From Saururus chinensis (Eukaryota > Streptophyta > Magnoliopsida > Piperales > Saururaceae), in the NCBI GenBank assembly GCA_035235625.1, contig CP141149.1:18169893-18233892 (forward strand): a DNA stretch of 64,000 bases, read 5' to 3'. Below are positions 1-12,897 of this stretch, piece after piece (the first letter of the stretch is position 1; each line of letters opens with the position of its first letter). The notes under the pieces were generated by a model. The model saw only the letters and a program-made list of their open reading frames with translations. It did no database searches and had not been told where the DNA came from. The position numbers were made by a program, and so were the translations under genes.

Positions 1-2145
1 GGAATTTTCTAAACTTGCCCAAGTAGAAAACATTGAGTTCGACCCTTATACATTCTAAGTAGAATAACTTTTGTTGTAAATGGGATTTATGTTTGAATTT
101 TTTGGAATATGAAGTAGACAAAAATAACTTCAAAACATTACCAAGAATATGCGAATATGAGTTTGAATGAAGAAGTTATGGTCATTCAAAATTGAACATA
201 AGGTAATGTTGGCGATCCACCAACACACACCAATTTGACCCTTTGGATCTTCTCAATAGTATAAAGTTTTAGTCAATGTAATTTGGCCTAAAATTTTGGG
301 CTTATAAAGTAGATACAAAATCTTCAAAATGTCAATCAAGCAACTGACAATCTGGGTATTTACACAAATGGGCTAAAGTTTTTGCCAGTTATGTACTAGA
401 ATTCCTTTTTTTTCTCCCTTATAAATACCATTTGACCCTCCTTGAACTCTCATTTCTCCAAAAAATTCTCAAAATCAAGAGGGAGAAGAACAATGACATG
501 CCAAAACAAGAAGCATCAAGGGAGAGAACAAATTCTGCGGAGAATATCCGATAACACACATGAAAAAGGATTTCTATTTTGTGAAAAGGGTCGGATTGTT
601 AAACCTGAAACTATTTATGATCTAAATCATGAAGAATCATGTTAATCATGACAATAGGGTCATGGGTTAGACAATGACACAAATTTATAGTATTATGGTT
701 AAGTATTTCACATGGAGAATATGAAAATCATAAATTGAATCTATATGATTATGCTACGAACGATTAATACTTACTTTTATAGACAATAATGGAAGGTTTT
801 ATGTATGAATCTATGTCAAGTAATAAGTATAATGACTCTATTACATATTTTTAAGAGTCGTGGTGTGTGATTTATGAGAATTTTGACAAGGAGCTAGTAT
901 GGGAATTTGTTTACTCTTCTGCTTTAGTCATTGACATGTTCACTTACATGTTGATGATATACTAGATGGTTAGGAAAAGATGAATGGTTGTCAACATCGA
1001 TATAGAGCTTGTTAGTGTTATATTAGGTATTGACAGAAGATCATACGCGTCAATGATGGTGTTAGTGAACTTGATCGCAATGGTATACTCAAATGTCGAT
1101 AAATATTGAGTGTCGATGGTGGTGTCGATGACCATTGACACAACACTAATGCATTGATGGGATGACCGATGAAACTTCGGTTTATATTTTTAAAGTGGTA
1201 TTTTTATATATAATCTTTTTTCCACTAATGAGGAATATTTTGGTATATTTTACTTACATAATGAATGTAAGTAAATGCTAGAACACATGATAAAATACAT
1301 TGAAGAGGAGGACAATGAGAAGTATTTTTTGCATAATGAACGTAGGTAGACATTCCTACATATGATAAAATACATATAAAGAGAACGATAATGAGAAATA
1401 TTTATTCCATAATGAATGCAAGTAATCATTCGAATACATGATAAATATATGTGGGAAAGGGGTAAAGTAAACCCTATATTTGGGCCCCATGTGTGAGTCC
1501 ATTTAGTCACATAGTGGGAGGTTTTCTTGGGCCTTCTTCCCCAGGCTTGGGAATTGATTTGAAATATAAATACTATGTTTGGGCATACTAAGAGGGTAGT
1601 GACCTTGACCTGCTGATGAATGACACGAAGGATCATGATTACCTAGTGTCACGCCCCCAAATTTACACATGCACTTTTATATTTTCTTTTAGAAAAATAT
1701 GTAAAACACCTTGAGCTTGATGCAACAAAATAATTTTTAACAAGGAACAATTGAAATAAACAATGAAATCATTTGGGAGCATGATTACTCATTTTTTCAA
1801 CCCAATGCAAGTGAGTTATACAATATTTACATCACTAAATATCTAAGTCACTAAATATCTAAGTCAAATTAATAACTATAGGATTTACTATTGGGCACTT
1901 GTTTGTTAATTCACAACTTTGATTAATAGTAGAAATAAATGGCACACTCATGTGCCTAGTTAGCATTCCTATAAGAAAAGAAGAAACCTAAGTAGCAAGT
2001 GGAGTCCATATTTTGGCCTGTCTGACCTTAGGTGCAAATGATTTTCACTTGCAACACTTGCACCATAATAGACGCTGAGTATATGAATTTGGTAGTTTGA
2101 ACTCTGAAGAGTGAGGTGAGTGGCTCAATAATTTTTTATGGTGAT
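1..2145. other. AT-rich intergenic DNA, no gene; LTR-like remnants suspected
   Basis: No coding region is recognisable. A TATAAATA-like box near 420-428 is followed by a purine-rich leader. A similar arrangement (TATAAATACC, then a leader with a GGTCGGATTG motif) recurs near 5152-5300, which hints that both are old, diverged LTR promoters. Short, loosely repeated blocks rich in GTCGATGA and CATTGACA lie around 1000-1170 and recur at 4880-5000 and 5560-5830. A TGTCACG start like that of the long LTRs further along occurs near 1650. None of these pieces could be bounded. Confidence 0.4.
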
Positions 2146-3045
2146 CATGGAAGGTCGTATCGATACTGATGATAGTATCAATGACCATGCATACGGGTAT
2201 GTGCTGATGATAAGCTTGGTACACGCCGAAATGGACGTGAACCCTTTTATACACATGAAAAAAAATTTATAACTAATAATATATCATTATAATACTTCTT
2301 TTAGAGCATAATAAGACCATGGAAGGTTATATCGGCCGATACGGGTGTTCTAAAATTAGTTTATTTTAGAACCATAAACTATTACTCCCTCTATCCCATA
2401 TAAACTATTACTCCCTCTTTCCCATATAAACTATTACTCCCTCTTTCCCATATTAAGTGCTATGATATTAGTTCATTTTGGAACCAAATAAGATACTTAA
2501 TATAAATCAAAGTCAGATGTTTAAGTAAAGGATAGTGATATTCCCACAACAAAAACACCCACAAAAACTCACACAAGCCTTTTAATTGGACTTTACAAGT
2601 GGGCTTTACACAAAGTTCACATGGGCTCACTTATCTAGACCAATCAAAACTCATGTGTGAGTTTTTGATGTATACTTTAATGTGAAAAGATCATTTTTCT
2701 TAAGTAAATGCATAATTGTGGAGCACTATATTTAGGAAAAATAATTATGTAAATTATATGGACCCATCCATACTGATCTCATATAATTTTTTTTAAAATA
2801 TTTTTAATATAACAAAAATAATGTCATCTTTAAACCTATGAAGAGGTTGGGTATGAATTGTATTTTTATTTTTATGGAAAAAATTAAAAATTTGAAAAAA
2901 AAAATTTTAAGTAAAAAATAATAATTTAATTAAGTATCAATACATATCAGCTATATTGATATAGTATGGCCGATACATATTGATATTTCCTATGGGGGGA
3001 ATACTACCCATGTACTCATATCGACCATCATTTGGGTCACAACCT
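2146..3045 (-). mobile_element. Non-autonomous DNA transposon, CATGGAAGG family (copy 1)
   Basis: The left end begins CATGGAAGGTCGTATCG. The next 200 or so bases match, in opposite orientation, the right-hand part of the well-bounded element at 19133-19828: shared runs include GAGCATAATAA, the GCTGATGAT block and the CCCTTTTATA block. The distal end is degenerate; a block containing GATATAGTATGG and a run of six G near 2955-3000 matches the other element's opposite end, so the right boundary is approximate. No target duplication was found. It carries a 26-bp triplication (ACTCCCTCT and CCATAT motifs) at about 2387-2455 and a nested MITE at 2530-2699. No transposase ORF is present. Confidence 0.6.
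2530..2699. mobile_element. Nested 170-bp MITE, Mutator-like, with 9-bp target duplication
   Basis: The 170-bp segment is bordered on both sides by TTAAGTAAA (2521-2529 and 2700-2708). Removing it restores the alignment between this copy of the CATGGAAGG element and the copy at 19133. The ends are imperfect inverted repeats (left GGATAGTGATATTCCCAC; right end, reversed, GAAAAATGATCTTTTCAC). A 9-bp duplication is the usual mark of Mutator-like elements. It is too short to code for anything. Confidence 0.7.
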
Positions 3046-6000
3046 TGTGACCAATCTAGGTCTGTGGTTGGTTCAAGTTTAAAAACATTGCCCCCACTCC
3101 ATTGGCCACCTACATGGATTACATATTGACTTACATGGTGCATGTAGTGTGGGGACATTACACCTACCCAAGGGGGATTGGTAGCATGATACCAAGCTCT
3201 AAGAGAAGGGTGGCACTCCCCTATCTAGTTAGATCTTAAAGACTAAGAAACCCCTAAAATAAATATTAGTATAGAATCCATTTCATTATAATGTGTTGAA
3301 TTAGTATAGTGAATCCATGTTAGTTACCCTATATTGAGATAAAGTGCTAATAGTTATACATTGAATATATACACCAAATTCATGCACACTTAAAGGAAAG
3401 CATTTTCTATACTCCATAATGACAATGCGCCCAATGTTAAGGATACATGGGAGCCGTTGAAATTTGAGATTGACAGCGAACATGCTAGTGCATGTTAAAT
3501 GCTTCCCATGTGAAGTGGCATGTTTTTGGTGGACTGGAAGTTGAACTCAAATAACCCACTTTTTCATTGTCCTACAAAAATTTGTCACTTCAAGGATGTG
3601 TGGGTTTGCTATACTTATTTGGTGTAGCGTTATCATTTTTCATTGAGATAAGGAGTCGTTTTCATAAATAAATAAAAAAGAAATAGTCAATACAAATTAT
3701 ATAAATATTAATTCCTATGCAATGTTGTGCACATTAGCTTTTTGGATTATCATACTAGTATATAAAGCAAATTAAGTGATGATGGAATTTTTAAATTCTG
3801 CCTCTTTTACCTGATTTTTACCTTTAATTTCTAATGTATCTATGTTTTATATCTTATGCCTTTAAAATATAAGTTTGAATTGGTATGTGATTTTAGGGTT
3901 TTTTAATAAAAGCATTTACTTATACTCTTTTAGATGACTCCCACATGTCGGCCCAATATTGGTTGTTGATATGACATAAACTTGTTTTTATGATATGTTG
4001 GTTTTAACTTTATTATGTTTTATCTTTCACCTTTGAACTCTAATTCAAGCAGTCTTGATATCGTTGGAATGCTCTCGATAGGCTCTACCAAATGAGGACC
4101 CACATGGCTTTTTTTTAACTTTTGTGTGGGTCCCACACATATATGACACTTCTCGATATATATTTTTTTGCATTTTTTCCACTATTATACATGTTCATAT
4201 TTGTGCATTTGTTACTCTAGTAGAAAACTCCCGACAAGCTCTATCAAATGTAACATGCCACCAAACTTGACATAAAAATGAATAGTATGCTCTATGACAT
4301 GAAATACTTCAATGCCATTGTCTTCATCGGTCTATGATATAATATTTAACCTATGAAATTTAGACTCGCAATTGCCTATTACAAGTGTATTTGAGTTAGT
4401 GTAGAGTTTATAATTGTGTGTGGAGAAGAGATTACATTAAGTGGAGTTTATTAGAGATTATGATAGGAAATAATAAGGGAAACTATAAGATAAAATCCAA
4501 TTAAGAGCTTCTATCTAGGATTAACCTAGTGACCTAATATCTTGCTTGTGAGATTTGGATTCACAGTTATAAATGAGCTTGGATTAGTATAGTGAAAAAA
4601 TTTATCGTTACTATGACACCTATGATTTTTGTATGATATTCTTGAGTATTTAGTTAATTATTAACTCGTGTTTAAAATAAAGAAAAGAACTATAGATTTC
4701 TAATTTGCATCAAGTTCTTGATGATCTTGAATGTGTGTGTGTATGATATCTTATCCGAAGTGTTGATGAACTTCTTTGATAAAGATAATATTAGTGAGTA
4801 ATAAACTCAAGAAAGTAGTTATAGTAGTTATAGTGATAAATATAAACTCTATTTTATCTTTTCATAAGAAATAAGTTTTTGTCAGTAGGCATCGACAGGT
4901 CAATGACCCTACCGATGAAACTCGGAGTTACTATTGGTAAGGGAATACATTAGTCAATCTACTGATATACTATCAGCAATCATTGATGTGTTGTTGTTTT
5001 GGGATGGTCTTACTGATGGGTTCGAAACTGCACTTGAAAATGATTTTGAGTGGTTTTGGAGGCAGTTACTTAGATAAATACCTTTGAGGTGGTTTTGGAG
5101 CGATTTTGGAGGCAGTTTTGGAGTCTCACCAGAATTCAATTAATTATTCCCTATATAAATACCTTTGACAATTATTTACCCAAATCTTTCAGATTCTCTA
5201 ACTGGGAGAAAAGTGAAGGACTAGGGTGTGTTTCAAAGGAAGAGGGAAGAAGATCGGATTTGTGGAGACCTTGATATTTGGGTCATATTAAAGGTCGGAT
5301 TGCTAACCTAACTACTGTGATTTGACTTGGAATTGCATGTATGAAATAGATTATGGTACCTTTTTATATGAAAGCATAAAAAGTGGACTTTCTATGATTT
5401 TCTGCCCTGGTGATGTCGAAGAATTATAATTTATGTGTTGTGTGATCATTTGATTATGTATATCATTGTAGCATTCAGGAAGATGTTATACATGAAGAAA
5501 TATATTTTAAAATATTTTAGATTAATTTTTTGACAGCTAAAACAATTTATGTTGTCTCTTCTCGATCGTTAGCACGACCACTGACATGTCAATGACATCA
5601 CCGATAAAATGGAGGATGTGACAATACTGATACTGACACGCATCATGTCGATGAGTAACAGGTCTGTCATTGGTTGTGAGGTTGACACATCGGTGAGACG
5701 TCAATGAGGAAGGCTACACTATGCCAACCCACTGTTGGTAAGGGGTTTGACATGTCAATGGGTCACCGATGAGCATTGGTGACCTAGCTGACATGTCGGT
5801 GAATCTATCAATAGTAAGTCAGTTTCAAGTAATTCTTCAGCATAAATTGCTAAGTGTTAAGCTATAATTATGAGGTATAATAGCATGATATGCATGTATA
5901 TGTAATAATGTTTTGGTATATGTAACTTTGTGTGTTATAATCCTTGTAATAGATCGCACCCCCTAACTAATGTATAAGGACACATAAGAACAAAGGATCC

Positions 6001-7470
6001 TAGTGTCTAGTTGGCTCCTTAAGTGAGTATTTAGCAATGTAACGGAAGGGTTTGGTATGAAATAAGATGAAGGTTTTCTGGCTCTAAAAGAGTGAGAGTT
6101 ATGTAAAGCCACTTCTTTGGCTCGAGAGAAACGTTCAAATGGACTAAAACATTATTAGTCCCGCGCAGCACAATAGAGGAGGTTTTAATGATTATGGTAG
6201 TTGAAATATCAACTACTTGGGTCCATGAGCTCTTGTAGGTCTTAACTTTATGGTGTGGATAGAGCAGACCGGCTTTAAAAGAACTGAGGTCCAATTGTGA
6301 GTAATTCATAGTCTAGTGAGGTGGGGTTAAATTTCTAGACATGACTATCATGACATAAAGAACTTTTATATCTTACAATTATGGATCATATGACTCCTAA
6401 GTGTGGTCACGATATTGATTTGAAATTATGTTGAAGCATTTATGATTAATATGCTTAATTTACTTATATTTGATCATAATGATGTTTTCTTTTAAAGATA
6501 ATAATTATTTATAACGCGATGATATAGTGTATTCATATACATTAACATTTCATAGTACTTGTTTAGTCATCTTATTAGGTATATTCATATACTTTGCATC
6601 CTTGTAATGCATGTTTGTTGGAGGAATAATCGAGTTGGGATCATTGTGCATGGAAAAGACAACCAAGACTTCTATAGTTAATGTAGGATTTCTAATATTT
6701 ATTAGTAAACTTTTAGTATTGTGTTTATTTGCACATAGGAACATAGGTATATGAGTGTCAATTACTTATGGTTATGTATATTATGAATCATGACCTGTAC
6801 CATGTGTGTTGCAGCATGATCTGACTTTGTCATATATATATATGACAATGACTTTGTCACACACACACATATACACGATGATTTGAATATTTGTATATTC
6901 GAAAACAAGTGCATCACCCCCAAGATAGTTTTGTCAATGATAAACAAAAAGTTTTGAAAATTTCATTTACACTTATTTGTTCATGAAAAATGAGTTTTAA
7001 AATATTGGGGCATTAGAGTAACTTTTGGCGCTTTATATATTAATAGAATTTATTTTAATTTTTCTTAACTAAATTGTATTTACTCAAGTGCTTACATTCC
7101 GGCTAGTATTTTTAATAATAATTTTATATTCCTAAAGTTCCCTTTACGAATAATATCACTACGACACAATGCCAATTTTAAAAAAAGGTTATCAAAATTG
7201 TAAGACAAATGAAAATGAACGTACAACATTGTTCAAACGGTAAACCAACTACACAAAGGCTAGAGAATAGATCCAATGACATTTTATCTCTAAAAACTCA
7301 TATATAAAATTTTAACGACTATAATTTTATCTCCCAAACTTGGATATATATATTAATATTATTATGTCCATATCGATAAGCCCTATTAAACAAAACCCAC
7401 ATAGGTAATTATCTTAATTTTTTTAAGTGGGCCCAACTACATGGCCAATATAAGGGAATTGACAAAAATG
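3046..7470. other. AT-rich gene-free DNA with diffuse repeats
   Basis: No gene was found on either strand; open frames are short and lack any known domain. The stretch at 4880-5830 is rich in diverged copies of short motifs such as CATGTCAATG, ACCGATGA and CATCGACA. It contains a TATATAAATACC box at about 5150 followed by a leader resembling the one near 420-600, consistent with an old LTR in the + orientation. The edges could not be set. A short (AT)n and ACACAC tract lies at about 6830-6875. Confidence 0.35.
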
Positions 7471-8017
7471 GGAGGAGGTTGGAGGCTAGAATCGGCAGAA
7501 TCACCTCATGTGATTTTTATTGAAATTAAGAGGTCGTTTGGGTATTGAATTAATTCAGTAGCGAATTAATTCAAAAAATTCACCATTAAATATGAATTAC
7601 GTTTGGTAAGAGAATTTGTTAGAATAAATTCAGATGTCACGTCTCACCCAATACGGGAGATCGTGGCATAAATAAACTCGCATAATGAGTCAAGCAGATA
7701 CCTGAGTCAACGGGAATCAATCCACCGCTGAAATGAGCGTCCATCTCCAGGAGCTCTCCACACAACCTGCAAAACCTCCCGTGCAACGGGGCTAAAAATA
7801 GTAGGGTGAGTATTTTCATACTTAGTAGGAAAATACCCAGTAGGGGAAATCCCAAACGGTGAACTCCATAAGTTCATAATCACATGCGTCATGCAACTCA
7901 AACATGAAGTAGAAGCATATCATAATCATATAGTGCACATACACATACGATCATATCAAAGGCACCATCGTGCCACAGACATCCCGAAGGCACCATCATG
8001 CCAACATCATACCAAAA

Positions 8018-8135
8018 CAAACTTACACAAACACCCTTATCCAGGGTCATACAAACTTACACAAATACCCTTATCCAGGGTCATACAAACTTACTCGAAT
8101 ACCCTTATCCAGGGTCATACAAACTTACTCGTACT
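8018..8135. repeat. 34-bp tandem repeat, about 3.5 copies
   Basis: A unit containing CCCTTATCCAGGGTCATAC recurs at 8034, 8068 and 8102, exactly 34 bp apart, with a partial unit upstream. The repeat lies within the LTR-like element at 7635-12016. It gives rise to low-complexity open frames that should not be read as genes. Confidence 0.85.
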
Positions 8136-8299
8136 ACCGTATGCATACTCATACAGCATACGCATACTTGTACAACCTTACTCGTACAATCATATGCTCA
8201 CTCATATAGCTTACCCATACATGTACGACCTTACTCGTACACTCGACACTAAATGCGACCTCACTCGTGCACGCACAAAATCATACTTACTGTCTTACT

Positions 8300-8475
8300 C
8301 AGAAACATATTCTCACAATCGTACTCATACTCTTACAGTCGTGCTCATACTCATACGCTTACAGTTTTGCTCATACATACTCTTACAGTCCTGCTCATAC
8401 ATACTCTTACAGTCCTGCTCATACACACTCTTACAGTCCTGCTCATACTCATACGCTTACGGTCGTACTCATACA
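8300..8475. repeat. 24-bp tandem repeat
   Basis: Units of about 24 bp built on CTTACAGTCCTGCTCATAC recur through this stretch, with small length changes. It lies inside the same LTR-like element and creates repetitive frames in all three readings on the + strand. Confidence 0.75.
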
Positions 8476-8720
8476 CAATCGTACACATATCAACGACCAT
8501 TGAAGCTCATTACAACTAATAGGCTCCAGCGTCGAAAAGGAAAAGAATGACACTGGGGCAACACCTTAACCTCCAGGGAGTGACTAGACACCATGGACTT
8601 TTCCAAAGGTAAGGCACACCAATGCTCATGGGGCACTGGATCAAACAGGTAAGAGTAGATCCATGATACTACTTACCTGAGCGCGCAAACATAAACACCC
8701 ACACATAAGGGGTCATACAG

Positions 8721-8860
8721 TTGCCCACCATAATGGGTCTTATAGTGCCATAGAATTGCCCACCATAATGGGTCTTATAGTGCCAGAAAATCGCCCACCA
8801 TAATGGGTCTTATAGTGCCAGAGAATTGCCCACCATAATGGGTCTTATAGTGCCATTGCC
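8721..8860. repeat. 35-bp tandem repeat, 4 copies
   Basis: GCCCACCATAATGGGTCTTA recurs at a 35-bp period, with units starting at 8721, 8756, 8791 and 8826. The copies are nearly identical, suggesting recent expansion or homogenisation within the old LTR-like element. Confidence 0.9.
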
Positions 8861-9150
8861 ACTCTTGGGCAGAAACATACAGTGCCACTCTTGGGCGGAA
8901 ACATACAACGCTCTCAATAGAGCAACAAACGTCTGGGCTTACACAGCACACAGACCAAATCAGAAACATACGTCGCTCTCAGCAGAGCATCAGACGTCTG
9001 GGCTTCATACAGCACACAGACAAAGTCAGAAACGTACATCGCTCTCAGCGAGCATCAAAGCGTACGGGCTTATACAGCACGCGAGACAAAATCGAACGAC
9101 GTCGCTCTCAGCAGAGCATCAGACGTCCGGTGCCCTATACAGCACACAGA
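8861..9150. repeat. About 60-bp tandem repeat, 4-5 diverged copies
   Basis: Units contain GCTCTCAGCAGAGCATCAG followed by ACGTCTGGGCTTATACAG and CACACAGAC. The core CGCTCTCAGCAGAGC is partly self-complementary. It follows directly on the 35-bp array, inside the same LTR-like element. Confidence 0.7.
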
Positions 9151-9894
9151 CAACATCCCGCAGGATAAACACCATGGCAAGACATGAGAAATGCTCGGCC
9201 GACCCAATAGCGGCCAGCTCAAACACGGAACTTAATCCGTCGAACCTTCAGGTCTCAAACTCACAACGCTATCATTAGTTCTGCTTATAATTCAAGTTTG
9301 AATTAAGTATATTATGCGGTACAATTATGCCACACAAACTCACAAATTCTCGGCGGTCAAACCGAAGCCGAGCCGATCGAAACCCTAGTTCGTGAGGCGG
9401 CCAGAATTTCACTTACCCGTCCACATCATGGACAAAACTCATCGTACACCAAACCCTTAAAGTCTTACACTTTGCCATCCATCTTATGGCCAAATCCTCT
9501 TACACTGACATCCTCAAATATCGCTCCTCAGAGCCAACCCAGTTGTTGCCCTCTTACTTATATCTCACTTATTATACTTACTTTTCACTTCATAATCTGT
9601 ACGTTATGCTTGTACAATTATGAACACTCTTATTGTCTGACAAACGCCCAACACACAATCCACCCCAAACTGATCCATTCTAATCCTTGCCCGTCATACT
9701 CATATCCTCTGTCATACGCTTACACAACTGTATCCAAATTCAGACAAAGTCTCTGCCACCTCTTACTGTCCATCGCCAATACCTCTGCGTACATACACTT
9801 ACACACATCCAAATCATAGGCAAAATGCCATCATACATACGTATGTCTCACACATACGTATAACATACACATACGGTCATACATACATAACTTA

Positions 9895-10135
9895 CAAACA
9901 TGCACGCTAGCCATCACTAGCACATGCATACACACGTCAAACATGCACGCTAGCCATCACTAGCACATGCATCCATCAAACGTACACGCTAGTCATCACT
10001 AGCACATGCACACACATTCATACATACTTCAAACATGCACGCTAGCCATCACTAACTTATGCATACATCAACATATACGCTAGTCATCACTAGCACATGC
10101 ATAATTCATACGTAGCATACTGACATATTTGCTAG
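9895..10135. repeat. Tandem repeat built on GCTAGCCATCACTAGCACAT
   Basis: The motif CACGCTAGCCATCACTAGC recurs about six times with variable spacers of CATAC-rich sequence. GCTAG...CTAGC gives each unit a small inverted repeat. It lies inside the LTR-like element. Confidence 0.8.
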
Positions 10136-12440
10136 CCATCGCCAGCGCATACATAATCCACATCCATAAAACGTGCATACATCTCATGCATATCAATCAT
10201 ACCATACAATCATGCTTACACGCACATCATGCAATTGGATCGTTACTTACATCCAAGCATGGAATCATACAATCCTAGCATGCTGCTACTCATTCAAAGC
10301 ATGCTTCATGAAATTACGAGTTCAAAGCTCCCCTACCTCGTAATCATGACGTTCGATGGCGAGCACACGATGGTGGCGGCGTCGGCGGCGGAGTTGGCGT
10401 CAAAACCGTTGCCTGGCTAAGAGAGCTGTTGTCCCGAGGATTTTAGGATGCGCCGGAACTATCACGGCCAAACAGAGTGTCAAAAATCAATGCGGTAAAA
10501 CCCGCGATCCACGGCGGCACACTAGGGCGGCCGGGAGAAATATCGTGCCAACATAAGTGGCGGTGCGACCAGATGTCGAGGGTGTACACTCTAAAGATCA
10601 GCCGGTGGCTAAAACGTGCACAACTGGCCTCAAGACATCGAAATCGGCCGTGGACAGCACCCAACGGCAACGATTCCGGTCAACGAAGGCCCACATAAGG
10701 GCGGAGAGCGTGGGGCAACGCTCGAGAATCAAAGGAGAGGTGGAGGACGGCTCTAGTGATCAACTCCACTCGGTGGCAAAGCCAACCGATGGTTAGGCGG
10801 CACGAATGCAGCGCCTAAACCCAGAAGTACACGCGTGGCCACATGCGCACGCGGCCCAAAGGGGGGGGGAGAGGGCTGAACGGAGACGACCCAAGGCCCA
10901 CAAAAGCCAATAGGGCTAAGGCCCTTAGCTGTGGCCAATCTAAGCGGCGACATCGCCGATCGCCACCCACAACCAATACCCATGGTGAGGGCGGCTGTGC
11001 ATCTCGCACGGTATAGGGCAATGACAAGCGGCCCATTCCGAGCGGTAATATAATTAGGCTAAGTGGGGCTGACCCTCACTGTCGCCGAGCCGGGGCAGAG
11101 CCCATAATGGCCAAATAGCATATGGCTCGCTGAGGACCACAGCCCAAGACGCACCCAAAGCGTCTAATCGGGCGGAGCAAGGCAATAGGGGCGAGGCGGG
11201 GTCGGAAACGGCAACCCCCTACCGACACTGGGTCGAGGTAGGCTGGACGGAGCCCATCCGGTGGCCGGACGACGACCAGAAACACACCGGCGTCCAAAAC
11301 ATCCTACGGACAGTGAGATGCAAATAGTAACAAAAACCCGACCAAAAGATCGGTAGCTCACCACGGAGCGAAGAAAGCATGGCGGCGGCTCCAGCCAGTG
11401 TCTATGGGTTCCTAACGGCCAACTAAACATAAGTCTAGTTGAGAGCGGCCGCAAACGATGTCAAAATCGTACACCCACAGTGCAAAAATGGGATTGAAGG
11501 AGAGAAAAACCCGAAAAAAGATTCGGTACCTTGTGGAGGAGCGAAGAGGCCGTGGCGGCGGTCATAGCCGGTACCTACGGACTTGTGGCGGTGAGACAAA
11601 GCGGATCCTGACAAGAATTAATGGAATCCGACATCGGAGGAGGGAGAACGGAGTGACCGGATATGCCCTCGGGTTTTCTCCTTTCTCTCTGGACGTGAAA
11701 TCTTTTTCACTGGATGTCGGTTCTGTGAAAAGCCGATGAATGATTTCTTTATATAGTTAAATTTTTTTAATTTTTATATCTATGTCCCTAATGCGCATTA
11801 ACTCACTGGTTACGCGCTATAGCTCCAAACTTCGCCCCGTAAGTGCGCAGCGAGGCCCGCGGCCTGCGACTAAGCCCCACACCCAACTCTATGGGTAAAA
11901 ATATAGGGAAAATACACAAATATACATACGCTGAAACGTCACATTTTCCTGCCGAAAATGACTAGAAAAATGACAAAAAAATCCTAAAAAATCGTAGAAA
12001 AATCAGGGACCTTACAAAATAGGAGGTTGAAAGCTGGAATATGGAATCTGCATAATCACCTCATGTAATTTTCATTAGAATTAAATCCTAACTTCCTTCC
12101 AAATTTTTCGCTCCATGATATTTTATATCAAACTACAATTCTATTCAGGACAGAATGTGGCGGAATCTTTGAAATGTGAGAGGAATTTTACACCCAAACA
12201 AACCGTAATTCAGCCGGGCCTAATTTGGAGAAGGGGCTAGGCCTATTATGGGTTAGTCCATTCTGGTTCTGGACTCAGGTCCAGCAACAGCGTAGGGCGG
12301 TAAGTATTGCAGGAAAGCAAAGCATTGCAGGCACCAGACCAGCAGCCAGAGGTGCCCATCTCCCTTCGCCGGACTTGCCTGGGCACTCTCGTCTCCCCGC
12401 CAGTCCTCGCAGGCGGCTCTAATTTTCACTGTGATCGCCA

Positions 12441-12881
12441 GTAAGCTCCGACCTAATTTCATCTAGAATTCAAATTCGTCCAATTTTTTTTATTTTTTTT
12501 GTATTTATTCCATTGTAATCTAGACTAATTACGTAAAGTGCACACTGTTTGTTGCTTTAGTGATTTAGTGTTTTTCTTTTTCGCTTCCTAGTTCTTTTTA
12601 AGTTTTTGAAATCGGCAAGTGTGATTAAGTCTGGATTTGATGAAGAAGCTTTTATTTTTCATGTTATTTTCTTCGGCGGAAGAAATCATTTGGAGAAGAG
12701 GCGAATGCCTTGTTTAAAGTTAGTTTTTGGGTTGTTTGATACTAGTATGCTTGTCTGGTTAGATCATATAAAAGATCATATTATGGGGATTTCTTCTCAT
12801 TCTGGGACTTTTTAGTTCGCTAATTTTCTGACAAAATTTGCCTTTTTGAGTTAATTTTCTTAATTTCTCTCGGTGTCTCAG
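12441..12881 (+). other. Probable 5' UTR intron of the DRG gene
   Basis: The sequence GATCGCCA followed by GTAAGCTCC at 12441 is a strong donor. The matching acceptor is TCTCAG at 12876-12881, only 16 bases before the DRG start codon. The GC-rich stretch upstream (about 12250-12440) would be the non-coding first exon. This is inferred from consensus sites; no transcript was available. Confidence 0.55.
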
Positions 12882-12897
12882 CTGGTATCTAGTAAAA

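Larger units (their letters stand above)
7635..12016 (-). mobile_element. Long LTR-like element (probable solo LTR, Ty3/gypsy-like), minus orientation
   Basis: The block begins TGTCACGTCTCACCC and ends GGGACCTTACA. These termini parallel the solo LTR at 38709-42335, which starts TGTCACGACCCGGG and ends CCCGGACGTTACA. Read on the minus strand it is TG...CA, with a TATATAA box (complement of 11748-11756) about 265 bp from its start, as expected for an LTR promoter; the other copy has its box at a similar place. No internal gag-pol region is present, hence a probable solo LTR. No matching 5-bp target duplication was seen, so the edges are less certain than for the other copy. It contains tandem arrays (8018-10130) and a GC-rich part (10350-11740). 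Family assignment rests on LTR length and termini only. Confidence 0.5.

Noticed and set aside
7891-8550. 219-residue open frame with repeated SYILLQSC-like units, and overlapping frames
   Set aside because: It is translation of the 34-bp and 24-bp tandem arrays inside an LTR-like element. All three frames stay open because of the repeat periods, with no domain or codon signal.
8034-8860. CRISPR-like direct repeats
   Set aside because: The units are head-to-tail minisatellites without unique spacers, in plant nuclear DNA.
10229-11739. Many overlapping open frames on both strands
   Set aside because: High GC content lowers stop frequency here. The frames overlap each other on both strands, match no family, and lie within the LTR-like element.
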